Assembly: GCF_026625565.1 (NCBI RefSeq)
Contig: NZ_CP112998.1
Span: 6,546,501 to 6,610,500, forward strand
Length of the DNA stretch: 64,000 nucleotides
Source of the DNA: Dyadobacter pollutisoli
Lineage (GTDB): Bacteria; Bacteroidota; Bacteroidia; Cytophagales; Spirosomataceae
Reading direction: 5' to 3'
In this document: piece after piece, positions 1 through 8,566 of the stretch
Position numbering within the stretch: position 1 is the first letter of the stretch
Layout: the number at the start of each line of letters is the position of its first letter
Made by a program: the position numbers and the translations under genes
The notes under the pieces: model-generated
Told to the model about the DNA's origin: nothing
The model's database searches: none
Seen by the model: only the letters and a program-made list of their open reading frames with translations

Positions 1-1274
1 TTCAGCCAGCCGCCGGATTTGGGCAAAGATTTTAACCATTGTGGAAAAAGGGCAAACAATGTAAACGGTATCGCAAATGCAGCAGAAAACGACGCCATTC
101 CGATAATAGGTTTCACAACTTCACCACCCGCTGAGGCTACCAGCAAGCTTCCGACAATAGGCCCTGTGCAGGAAAATGAAACCAGTACCAATGTAAATGC
201 CATAAAGAAAACACCAGCATAGCCGCCCTGATCCGCTTTTTGATCCATTTTGTTGACAAAACCGCTGGGTAACACGATTTCAAAAAGACCTAAAAAGGAC
301 AGGCCAAATACAAAGAAAATGGCGAAGAAAAGTAGATTAGGAATCCAGTGCGTACTCAGAAAGTTGGCGAAAGCCGGGCCATTTAATCTCGAAACCACAG
401 TACCTATCAATGTATAAATCAACACAATGGAAATGCCGTACATGAATGCTTTCAGCTTGCCTTTTTCCTGATTGGTGAAGTAGCTCACCGTCATCGGAAT
501 AATCGGGAAGACGCACGGCGTAAGCAATGCAACCAGGCCTGATAGGAATGCGGCCAATGCAAAACCCCAGAGTGATTTGTCGGTCGTAGAATCTTCCTCG
601 GCCAGTGGATCGGTTGTCGTGGTGTTTTTTATTTCGGTTTTTGAAGCAGAATCGGATGATATATTAGCGGTGTTTGCAGTAGTATCGGTTTCGGGGGTAG
701 CAGAGGTAACGGTTTCAGCGGATGATACCGGAGCTTTGTCATCGGCGGGTGCTGCTGCTCCCACACTAGGCTCTTCGGATGGTCCGGTCGCCGCGGCTAC
801 CACCTTTAACCCTTTGAATTCAAAATCATCATTGCCCGGAATACATAGGCCGGTGACGTGACTGCAGGTCTGGTATTCTGAGCTTCCTTTAATGACTGGA
901 TTATCAGCGAGTACTTTGATCGTTTGTTTAAAAACGCCTTTTCCTTCGAAATACTTTACATTTCCTCCCCATACCTCCTCAAACTTGGTCTTGGCATTCT
1001 GAGGTTTCAGTTTTCCTACTACTTCAAAAGTATTGTTTTTTTCAAAGGTAAAAGTGGTCAGCATTGGTCCCAGGTCCGGATCGAAATCGGAGGAATACAT
1101 GTACCAATCCTTGTCGATCACTGCGGTGAAAACGAGGTCAACGGTCTCGCCTTTTTTAACTTCCGGCTTCGAAAACGTGTAAGTCCAATGTGCCTTGGCT
1201 TTTTGTATTTGTGCGAATGCGGAATAGGTAAGAAAAAGACAAATACCCAGAGAAAGGAAAATACTACGTTTCAT
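1..1274 (-). CDS. dsbD: Thiol:disulfide interchange protein DsbD, partial (C-terminus outside window)
   Basis: Membrane electron carrier that moves reducing equivalents from cytoplasmic thioredoxin to periplasmic disulfide reductases. The frame opens with ATG at 1274 and runs off the left edge after about 424 codons. It starts with a signal peptide ending near residue 21 (SAFAQ). An N-terminal DsbD-alpha-like domain carries the cysteine pair in TCSHVTGLC. A low-complexity Ser/Thr/Ala linker follows, then the membrane core with the TPCVFPIIPMT motif and the partner SFSCTGPIVGS motif, the two redox cysteines of the family. The C-terminal thioredoxin domain expected for full DsbD would lie beyond position 1. 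It is divergent from argB. The family call is secure; whether it serves cytochrome c maturation or general disulfide reduction cannot be told from this fragment. Confidence 0.93.
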   Translation of the reverse strand, partial: MKRSIFLSLGICLFLTYSAFAQIQKAKAHWTYTFSKPEVKKGETVDLVFTAVIDKDWYMYSSDFDPDLGPMLTTFTFEKNNTFEVVGKLKPQNAKTKFEEVWGGNVKYFEGKGVFKQTIKVLADNPVIKGSSEYQTCSHVTGLCIPGNDDFEFKGLKVVAAATGPSEEPSVGAAAPADDKAPVSSAETVTSATPETDTTANTANISSDSASKTEIKNTTTTDPLAEEDSTTDKSLWGFALAAFLSGLVALLTPCVFPIIPMTVSYFTNQEKGKLKAFMYGISIVLIYTLIGTVVSRLNGPAFANFLSTHWIPNLLFFAIFFVFGLSFLGLFEIVLPSGFVNKMDQKADQGGYAGVFFMAFTLVLVSFSCTGPIVGSLLVASAGGEVVKPIIGMASFSAAFAIPFTLFALFPQWLKSLPKSGGWL

Positions 1275-1434
1275 GTTGCAGTTTGTGGATTAAGCTGAAT
1301 GCCTGAGCCTTCGGTTTATCGGCGATGTTATCTATTAATTTGATAGAGTTTTATACGGCTTTGCATACTCAACGTAATTTTGCTAAAAAAATTCATCAAT
1401 TAAAATTCCCTTTTCTGGCAAAAGTTGTTTCTGC

Positions 1435-1442
1435 TACCTTTG
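1435..1442 (+). promoter_or_regulatory. Putative -7 promoter box of argB
   Basis: TACCTTTG matches the Bacteroidota -7 consensus TAnnTTTG and lies 34 bases before the argB start codon, giving a leader of about 25-30 bases. No well-spaced TTG -33 element is visible, so the call rests on the -7 box and its position. Confidence 0.45.
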
Positions 1443-1476
1443 TCGCCTCAATTTCAGAATAGTAAACAGCGTTTCC

Positions 1477-2268
1477 ATGTCCCAGGCACTTTATGTAGTT
1501 AAAATCGGCGGTAATGTCATTGATAATCCCGACGCATGTTCCAAATTTCTGAATGATTTTGCCCAATTGAAAGGGCAGAAGATCCTCGTTCACGGAGGAG
1601 GAAAGGTAGCGACTCAAATTGCCGCCAAATTGCAGATCGAAACACAAATGGTGGACGGGCGCCGGATCACTGATAAACCAATGCTGGACGTAGTAACAAT
1701 GGTATATGGCGGGCTGGTCAACAAGAATCTTGTTGCGCAATTACAGGCAGCAGGAAGTAATGCGATCGGCCTCACCGGTGCTGACGGCGGGATCATACGT
1801 TCGGTAAAGCGGCCGGTGAAAACCATTGATTATGGTTTTGTAGGGGATATTGAAGAGGTAAATGGTCAACAGATCAATGCATTGCTTCAGAGTAGCCTTG
1901 TTCCGGTCATTGCTCCGCTTACTTATAGTTCTGAGGGACTTTTATTGAATACCAATGCAGATACCATGGCCTCTGCAACTGCCGTAGCGATGTCCGGATT
2001 TTATGAAGTAAACCTTATTTATTGCTTTGAAAAGAAAGGCGTCCTGTCTGATCCTGACGATGATAACGCTGTCATTTCATCCCTAAATCCCCAATCCTAC
2101 GCAGATTATAAAGAGTCAGGAGTGATCAATAAAGGTATGATCCCAAAGCTGGACAATGCATTTGCAGCATTGCAGGCCGGCGTAGCGCAGGTCACGATTT
2201 GTCATGCAGATGATCTGGCACAGGCGGTGGCGTCGGCGGCTGGGACGAGGATTTCAATGCAAGGGTAA
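1477..2268 (+). CDS. argB: Acetylglutamate kinase (amino acid kinase family)
   Basis: Phosphorylates the gamma-carboxyl of N-acylated glutamate in arginine biosynthesis, in the cytoplasm. The 263-residue length fits the family. The N-terminal VVKIGGNVI carries the catalytic lysine and glycine-rich loop, HGGGKVA is the substrate-binding glycine motif, and NTNADTMASATA is the late ATP-binding segment. Some Bacteroidota use N-succinyl rather than N-acetyl intermediates; which applies here cannot be read from the sequence. argH lies 13 kb away on the other strand, so the arginine genes are scattered rather than in one operon. The ATG at 1477 is supported by the promoter box just upstream. Confidence 0.93.
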   Translation: MSQALYVVKIGGNVIDNPDACSKFLNDFAQLKGQKILVHGGGKVATQIAAKLQIETQMVDGRRITDKPMLDVVTMVYGGLVNKNLVAQLQAAGSNAIGLTGADGGIIRSVKRPVKTIDYGFVGDIEEVNGQQINALLQSSLVPVIAPLTYSSEGLLLNTNADTMASATAVAMSGFYEVNLIYCFEKKGVLSDPDDDNAVISSLNPQSYADYKESGVINKGMIPKLDNAFAALQAGVAQVTICHADDLAQAVASAAGTRISMQG

Positions 2269-2333
2269 TTATTAAATTTTTTTAAAATTAATTTTCTATT
2301 ACTAAATTGCATGGGTCAAACCCACTCACTACC

Positions 2334-3662
2334 ATGCTGTTTCGTAAAGTCCTTTTTCTAGCACTTATGTTGTTATGCAACTTGTGCTTGGGCCAGGTAC
2401 CGGAATTTTATAAGGATGTGCAGCCCATTATTCACGCTAATTGCGTGCCCTGCCACCGTACCGGAGAAGCAGCACCATTTCCACTGATCACTTTTGAAGA
2501 CGTTACCAAGCGCTCCAAGTTCATCAAGCAGGTCGTAAGCTCCCGTTTTATGCCGCCGTGGAAAGCCGATAATCACTTCAATTCTTTTGCCAATGATCGT
2601 TCATTGAGCGATAAGGATATTAAGACCATCACCAGCTGGATCGATGGGGGTACTCCGAAAGGAAAACAAAATCTGAAAGCGGAGCAGGACTTACAGGCGC
2701 GGGTGGATGCAGGTACGGCTTACAAAAGAAAGCCTGATCTTAGTCTGAAAATCAAGCAGGCATACCAGGTTAAAGGTGATGCAGCAGAAAGATTTGTAAT
2801 GTTCAAAATTCCTTTTGAAATGGCGCAGGAAGCCAATGTAGAAGCCATTGAATTTACCTCGAATAACAAAAAACTCATTCACCACGCCAATTTCGCGATC
2901 CACCCCGTACCTGACGCGTCTGTTGATCTTCATAATTCCGTTGACTTCGTTGATCTGAATGGCCCGTCGGCTGACAAATATTACGAGTGGGTGAAGTACA
3001 AGAAGGAAATGACTTACTATGGTGGCTGGATTCCCGGTACGACTGTGGAGACTTACCCGGAAGACATGGGCTGGATAATGCCGAAACGCGGCGTTGTGCT
3101 GGTTACGGTACATTTCGGGCCTTCGTCCATTGATGCCGAAAGCATTGATGGCGTCAATATTTTCTTTAAAAGCACCCCGATAAAAAGAAAAGTAAAGGTG
3201 ATCAGTCTGGGCTCGGGTGGTATCGGCGAAAAAGATATCAGTCCGCCATTTATGATTTTTGCCGATGAAGTGAAAAGCTTCCGGTTGAGAATCGCTAACA
3301 ACCAGCCTGATGTTTCATTGCTGTATGCTTGGCCACACATGCATTATCTGGGCAAGGAGTTTAAAGCATATGCAGTGGCCGCACCCGGCGATACTGTGAA
3401 ACTGGTTCATATCCCCGCCTGGGACTTCCGCTGGCAGGAGATTTACAAATACAAAAAACCATTGCTGTTGCCCAAGGGCGCAGTGGTGCACGTGGAGGGT
3501 ACTTATGACAATACCGCCTCCAATCCGGCCAACCCGCACAATCCGCCACAGCTGGTCATGTCGACGGGGAATATGCGCAGTGATCAGGAAATGTTGACAT
3601 TGATTTTGATGTATGTGGAGCGCGAGGCCGGAGATGACAATCTGGTTTTTAAATGGAACTGA
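2334..3662 (+). CDS. Exported monoheme cytochrome-c-like / copper type II monooxygenase-like protein
   Basis: Secreted redox protein of unknown substrate. From the ATG at 2334 the protein starts MLFRKVLFLALM, a signal peptide ending near CLGQ, so this start is better than the in-frame TTG at 2307. A single heme-binding CVPCH lies near residue 37, in a segment with FYKDVQPIIHANC and RTGEAAPFPL typical of planctomycete-type cytochrome domains, followed by MPPWKA. The remaining 300 residues resemble the two-domain beta-sandwich of copper type II ascorbate-dependent monooxygenase-like proteins, with AWPHMHYLGKEF near the end as a possible metal-binding segment. It precedes the FG-GAP protein by 30 bp in the same direction, suggesting co-transcription. 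The cytochrome part is well supported; the monooxygenase part is inferred. Confidence 0.75.
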   Translation: MLFRKVLFLALMLLCNLCLGQVPEFYKDVQPIIHANCVPCHRTGEAAPFPLITFEDVTKRSKFIKQVVSSRFMPPWKADNHFNSFANDRSLSDKDIKTITSWIDGGTPKGKQNLKAEQDLQARVDAGTAYKRKPDLSLKIKQAYQVKGDAAERFVMFKIPFEMAQEANVEAIEFTSNNKKLIHHANFAIHPVPDASVDLHNSVDFVDLNGPSADKYYEWVKYKKEMTYYGGWIPGTTVETYPEDMGWIMPKRGVVLVTVHFGPSSIDAESIDGVNIFFKSTPIKRKVKVISLGSGGIGEKDISPPFMIFADEVKSFRLRIANNQPDVSLLYAWPHMHYLGKEFKAYAVAAPGDTVKLVHIPAWDFRWQEIYKYKKPLLLPKGAVVHVEGTYDNTASNPANPHNPPQLVMSTGNMRSDQEMLTLILMYVEREAGDDNLVFKWN

Positions 3663-3692
3663 AATTTCACCGGATTCTTTTAACCGTACAGC

Positions 3693-6600
3693 ATGGGTAG
3701 ACTTTACTTCGCATTCTTTCTTTTTGTTTTTTCTCAGGGCTTTTCACAAACTGTTTTTACCAAACTTTCTCCAAAGGATACCAAGGTTGGTTTTGTGAAT
3801 AAAATTGAGGAGAACGACTCCCTGCACATTTTCCGGTACGAATATCTGTACAACGGGAATGGGCTGGGCATCGGTGATTTTAATAATGACGGTGCGCCTG
3901 ATCTCTTTATTTCAGGAAATACCGTCGCGAATAAGCTATACCTGAACAGATCTGGTAAGGCGAAAATAGAATTTGAGGATATCAGCAAAAAGGCGAAGAT
4001 CGAAGGGAATGGAACCTGGTCGACAGGCGTGAGCGTGGCTGATGTGAATGGTGACGGTCTGCTGGATATCTACGTTTGTCATTCCGGTTTTTACCGAAAG
4101 CTTTCCGATAAGAACAATGAGCTGTTCATTAATCAAGGTATCAAAAAAGGGGTTCCGGTTTTTAAAGAAGCAGCCGTAGAAAGTGGTTTGAATGCGATCG
4201 GTTCGCAGTCTACCCAGGCCGCTTTTTTTGATTACGACCGTGATGGCGACCTGGATATGTTTCTGCTGAACCATTCCAATCACAGTGTCAATCCTTTTTT
4301 GAACACGCGTGAAATGCGCGCGACGCCTAATCCCTACTTCGGCAACAGGCTTTTTGAAAACATCAGTGAAAACGGCAAACTGAAATTTAAAGACGTTACC
4401 CAGAAGGCTGGTATCATCAATAATGCATTGAATTTCGGGCTGAGCGTCATTGTGGCGGACATGAATCAGGATGGCTGGCCGGACCTTTACACAACAAGCG
4501 ACTACACCGAAGTCGATTGCTACTACATCAATAATCGTAATGGAACATTCACGGAATCATTGAAAAAATCGTTTACCCACGTTTCCAAATTTTCAATGGG
4601 CGCGGATGTCAGCGATTTTAATAACGACGGAAAACCGGATGTGCTAACTCTGGACATGCTTCCGGAAGACAATCATCGCCAAAAATTATTGAAAGGCCCG
4701 GATGTTTACGATCAGTACCATTTGCTGCTCGACAGTGGCTACTACCACCAGAATATGCGGAATATGCTGCATTTGAACAGAGGTACTGATGCTAGCGGCA
4801 ATGTGAAATTCAGTGAGATAGGGCAGCTGGCTGGTGTATCCAATACCGATTGGAGCTGGGCGGGTTTAATGGCCGACCTGGATAATGATGGCTGGAAGGA
4901 TATGCTCATTACCAATGGATATCTGAGGGATTTTACCAACATGGATTTCCTCAAATACACCGTTGCCGACGAGCAAATGAAGGAAGTTGGAAAAGGTAAC
5001 CTGAATTTCAAGACCTACAACCTTGTGCAGAAAATGCCTTCCAACAAGCTGAGAAATTACTTGTTCAGAAATCAGGCGTCGAGCTCTACGTATGCTTTTG
5101 AGGACGTTTCGAAGAAATGGGGCTTTACTGATGAGGCAGTTTCCAATGCAGCGGCTTACGCGGATTTCGATGGGGATGGCGACCTTGATATTGTGATATC
5201 CAATATCAATGAACCTGTTTCTATTTATCAAAACAATACGAATCAAGGCGGGTTGACGGTAAAACTGGCTGGACTAGGTAAGAATGCGCAGGCTTTGGGA
5301 AGTAAGGTTTGGGTTTATTCCAATGGCATTACCCAATATGCTGAGCTGTATCCGGTGCGAGGTTACCAGTCTACGGTAACTACGGACTTGCACTTTGGCT
5401 TGGGCAAAAACACTACAGCCGATTCCTTGAAAATTCTCTGGCCATCCGGTAAAATGACGCTGGTTGCAAAGCCTGAGCAGCTTTTACTCACTTTCAAAGA
5501 AACTGATGCCAAAGAAGTACCGGTTATAAATGGCGCTGTGACTGCCAGGAAATGGGTTCGAAAAATCTCTGCCGATAGCATTGGGATCGATTTTGCGCAT
5601 CAGGAAAATGATTTTGTTGATTTCAAAGTCGAGGTGCTTCTGCCGTACCAATTGTCGAAGCTAGGGCCGGCGTTAGCAAAAGGCGATGTGAATGGTGATG
5701 GCCTGGAAGACGTGTTTCTGGGTGGGGCCTCCAACCAATTTGGAGTACTTTATTTGCAAAAGGCAGACGGTACATTTACCGGTGCGACTGCTCAGCCGTG
5801 GCGGCAAAATGCGGCTTGTGAGGAAGTGAATGCATTGTTTTTCGACGCAGACAAAGATGGTGACCTGGATTTATACGTTGTCAGCGGCGGCAATGAGTTT
5901 GAAGAACAAGCCCCTGAGTACCGCGACCATTTGTACATCAATGACGGAAAAGGAAACCTGCATGAAGAGGTACTGGCCTTACCATCGATGAAAAATCCGA
6001 AACAATGTGTCGCCCATGCAGACATTGACGGCGATGGTGACCTTGATCTTTTTGTTGGCGGCCGGGCGATTCCGGGATCATTTCCGATGGCCGCAAGAAG
6101 CTACATTTTAAGAAATGACAGCAACGGTACCAACATTAAATTCACCGACATTACCGCGGAATGGAGCAAGGATTTACTGAATCCCGGTATGATCACGGCA
6201 GCAACTTTTACAGATTTCGATCAGGACAAAAAGCCGGACTTAATGCTCGTCGGTGACTGGATGCCCGTTAAAGTGTTCAGAAATAAGGGCAATGCATTTG
6301 AAGAAAAGCAAATAGCATCATTGAAGAACTCGGACGGAATGTGGGCGGCGCTAATGCCAATAGATCTCGATCAGGACGGTGACCTGGATTTTGTTGCGGG
6401 AAATGCGGGACTGAATAGTCAATATAAGGCATCCGCCGAAAAACCCGTAACGATCTATTATGACGATTTTGACAAGAATGGGGTAGTCGATCCAATATGT
6501 ACTTTTTATATAGGCGAAAAAAGCTACCCGATGTTTTCCCGAGATGAGATGCTCGATCAAATGGTATTTCTAAAAAGGAAATATACGAGTTACGAAGCTT

Positions 6601-7037
6601 ACGCTGACGCTACTGTGGAGGACGTGTTTGGAAAAGACGCTGTGGAGAAAAGCAGTAAGGTTTATTGCCGTCGGCTTTCCAGCATTGTTTTGGAGAACAA
6701 GGGAAATTTTGAGTTTCAGGTGCACGAGCTGCCGCAAGAAGCACAGGTATCACGGGTAAGCGGCATCGCGTCTTACGATTTTGATCAGGATAAAAAACCT
6801 GAATTGATACTGGCCGGAAACTTCTCTCCATATCGTGTCCAGCTCGGGCAGTGTGATGCGTCGCTAGGAACGATATTGAAACAAACGGCTGCCTTTCAAT
6901 TTGAATCTGTGCCCGCAGGGCAGACGGGTTTTTGGGCTACCGGTGACATCCGTGGGCTTGAAATGCTGGATGAGAAGCGTATAGTGTGCTCCGTTAATGG
7001 TGGTCAGCCCGTTATTTTTCAAATTATAAACCGATGA
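3693..7037 (+). CDS. FG-GAP/VCBS repeat protein with UnbV/ASPIC domain (CRTAC1-like)
   Basis: Large exported or surface protein of 1114 residues. A signal peptide (MGRLYFAFFLFVFSQGFSQ) is followed by many calcium-binding-type repeats, seen as DFNNDGAPDLF, DVNGDGLLDIY, DYDRDGDLDMF, DMNQDGWPDLY, DFDGDGDLDIV and similar. Around residues 520-580 a UnbV/ASPIC domain (LGSKVWVYSNG, YPVRGYQS, HFGLGK, LKILWPSGK) interrupts the propellers, and a second set of repeats follows. Such proteins are thought to be integrin-alpha-like propellers; no enzymatic activity is evident. It overlaps the next gene by 4 bp (7034-7037), so translational coupling to the haloperoxidase-like gene is likely. The architecture is certain, the role unknown. 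Confidence 0.88.
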   Translation: MGRLYFAFFLFVFSQGFSQTVFTKLSPKDTKVGFVNKIEENDSLHIFRYEYLYNGNGLGIGDFNNDGAPDLFISGNTVANKLYLNRSGKAKIEFEDISKKAKIEGNGTWSTGVSVADVNGDGLLDIYVCHSGFYRKLSDKNNELFINQGIKKGVPVFKEAAVESGLNAIGSQSTQAAFFDYDRDGDLDMFLLNHSNHSVNPFLNTREMRATPNPYFGNRLFENISENGKLKFKDVTQKAGIINNALNFGLSVIVADMNQDGWPDLYTTSDYTEVDCYYINNRNGTFTESLKKSFTHVSKFSMGADVSDFNNDGKPDVLTLDMLPEDNHRQKLLKGPDVYDQYHLLLDSGYYHQNMRNMLHLNRGTDASGNVKFSEIGQLAGVSNTDWSWAGLMADLDNDGWKDMLITNGYLRDFTNMDFLKYTVADEQMKEVGKGNLNFKTYNLVQKMPSNKLRNYLFRNQASSSTYAFEDVSKKWGFTDEAVSNAAAYADFDGDGDLDIVISNINEPVSIYQNNTNQGGLTVKLAGLGKNAQALGSKVWVYSNGITQYAELYPVRGYQSTVTTDLHFGLGKNTTADSLKILWPSGKMTLVAKPEQLLLTFKETDAKEVPVINGAVTARKWVRKISADSIGIDFAHQENDFVDFKVEVLLPYQLSKLGPALAKGDVNGDGLEDVFLGGASNQFGVLYLQKADGTFTGATAQPWRQNAACEEVNALFFDADKDGDLDLYVVSGGNEFEEQAPEYRDHLYINDGKGNLHEEVLALPSMKNPKQCVAHADIDGDGDLDLFVGGRAIPGSFPMAARSYILRNDSNGTNIKFTDITAEWSKDLLNPGMITAATFTDFDQDKKPDLMLVGDWMPVKVFRNKGNAFEEKQIASLKNSDGMWAALMPIDLDQDGDLDFVAGNAGLNSQYKASAEKPVTIYYDDFDKNGVVDPICTFYIGEKSYPMFSRDEMLDQMVFLKRKYTSYEAYADATVEDVFGKDAVEKSSKVYCRRLSSIVLENKGNFEFQVHELPQEAQVSRVSGIASYDFDQDKKPELILAGNFSPYRVQLGQCDASLGTILKQTAAFQFESVPAGQTGFWATGDIRGLEMLDEKRIVCSVNGGQPVIFQIINR

Positions 7038-8353
7038 ACAAACAGGTAATGCTGAAAAATGTGCTGGTACTGACGATATTCGTTTTAGTAGCTGGAAAGA
7101 GCAAAGGCTTCGAGCAGGAACCTTCGACGAGGCTTCTTCAAAGAGCTGAAAAGAACCTGACACGTACCATTGTGCATGATGTATTCTCGCCCCCGGTTGC
7201 CAGCCGGATCTATCTATATGCCAATGCAGCCGCTTATGAGACGCTGGCAATGGGTAACACGCAGTATAACAGCCTGCATGGTCAGATCCAAAACTTTCCT
7301 GATGTTCCCGGGATTCAAAATACTGGTAAAGTGAATTATGAGCTGGCAGCGGTTTATGCCTTTTTCAAAACAGGAGGCAAACTTGTATTTTCAGAGTACC
7401 TTTTAAAAGACAGTATTGAAGTAATTCTGGCTGATTTTCGTGAGAAGGACCGGATGGTGTATGATAACTCTCTGAAATTAGGGCAGATGGTCAGCGATAG
7501 TATCATTTCCTGGTCGACCAGGGATAATTATGCATTAACAAGAAAGAAAAGAAGGTACACATATAGTAAGCAAAAAGGGAAATGGACACCTACGCCGCCA
7601 GGGTACATTGATGCCGTTGAACCTTATTGGAGCCAGATCCGGTCGGTATCGCTCGACTCGGCTGGTCAGTTCAAGCCGGTGCCACCACCTGCTTACAGTA
7701 CTGATACCACCAGCCGCTTTATGAAAGAAGTGCTGGAAGTATATCGCGCTACCCAAAAGCTTAGCAAGGAAGAAATTGCGATCGCAAGCTTCTGGGATTG
7801 TAATCCATTTTACCTTAATACTCAGGGGCATCTCAACTTTGCGACCAAAAAATTGTCTCCCGGTGGTCACTGGATTTCCATTGTCGGGCAGGCAACTGAA
7901 AGTGCGGGGAAAAACTGGATTGAAACCTCGTCAACCTATTTGTTAACATCTATTGCATTATTCGACGGGTTTATCAGTTGCTGGGATGAAAAGTACAGAA
8001 GTCAGCTGATCCGGCCCGAAACAATGATCAATGCATATGTTGATGAGAAGTGGCGGCCTTTTTTACAGACGCCGCCGTTTCCTGAATATACCAGCGGGCA
8101 CAGTGTGATCTCCACCGCAGCCGCCGAGGTACTAACAGCGCTTCTGGGGGACAATTTCGGGTACGACGACTACACTGAGACAGAGTACGGTCTTCCGATG
8201 AGACACTTTGCTTCATTTAAAAATGCATGTAATGAAGCCGCTATCAGCCGGTTGTACGGCGGAATACATTATCGGTCGGCCATTGAAAACGGTCAGGTAC
8301 AAGGTGCAGGGATTGGCAGGCAGGTACTTCTTAAAATAAAGCTCAAACGATAA
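7034..8353 (+). CDS. Vanadium-dependent haloperoxidase-like PAP2 family protein
   Basis: Probably an exported enzyme of the vanadium haloperoxidase/acid phosphatase (PAP2) superfamily, 439 residues. The N-terminus is hydrophobic (VLVLTIFVLVAGKSKG), consistent with a signal peptide. Two diagnostic motifs are visible: PEYTSGHSVIS near residue 350 and RLYGGIHYRSAIENG near residue 405, which carry oxyanion-binding Ser/Gly/His and Arg/His residues of the family. Upstream YRSQLIRPETMI supplies a further conserved Arg. Whether it binds vanadate or hydrolyses a phosphate ester cannot be decided. The 4-bp overlap with the FG-GAP gene suggests a joint function at the cell surface. susC follows in the same direction after a 213-bp gap that contains its own promoter box. 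Confidence 0.8.
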   Translation: MNKQVMLKNVLVLTIFVLVAGKSKGFEQEPSTRLLQRAEKNLTRTIVHDVFSPPVASRIYLYANAAAYETLAMGNTQYNSLHGQIQNFPDVPGIQNTGKVNYELAAVYAFFKTGGKLVFSEYLLKDSIEVILADFREKDRMVYDNSLKLGQMVSDSIISWSTRDNYALTRKKRRYTYSKQKGKWTPTPPGYIDAVEPYWSQIRSVSLDSAGQFKPVPPPAYSTDTTSRFMKEVLEVYRATQKLSKEEIAIASFWDCNPFYLNTQGHLNFATKKLSPGGHWISIVGQATESAGKNWIETSSTYLLTSIALFDGFISCWDEKYRSQLIRPETMINAYVDEKWRPFLQTPPFPEYTSGHSVISTAAAEVLTALLGDNFGYDDYTETEYGLPMRHFASFKNACNEAAISRLYGGIHYRSAIENGQVQGAGIGRQVLLKIKLKR

Positions 8354-8435
8354 AATAGCCAAATAGTCTACTACGATTGTATGTTAATTATTAATATTTT
8401 TTAATAAATGTTATGTTTTTGTTAATAAAAATATT

Positions 8436-8443
8436 TATTTTTG
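8436..8443 (+). promoter_or_regulatory. Putative -7 promoter box of susC
   Basis: TATTTTTG fits TAnnTTTG and stands 124 bases before the susC ATG, in the A+T-rich part of the 213-bp intergenic gap. The implied leader is about 115 bases and contains a short CTCTGAATCAGAG hairpin near 8502-8514. A TTG at 8419-8421 is too close for a canonical -33 spacing, so support is partial. Confidence 0.35.
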
Positions 8444-8566
8444 ACATTCAATGATTATGATGTGAAAAAGTTGGGAATCAACAAACGTTGGCAGACCCTA
8501 TCTCTGAATCAGAGTACGTTGTGCGAGTAACTTAAACCACCCAAAATTCAATTTACCAAGTTTACC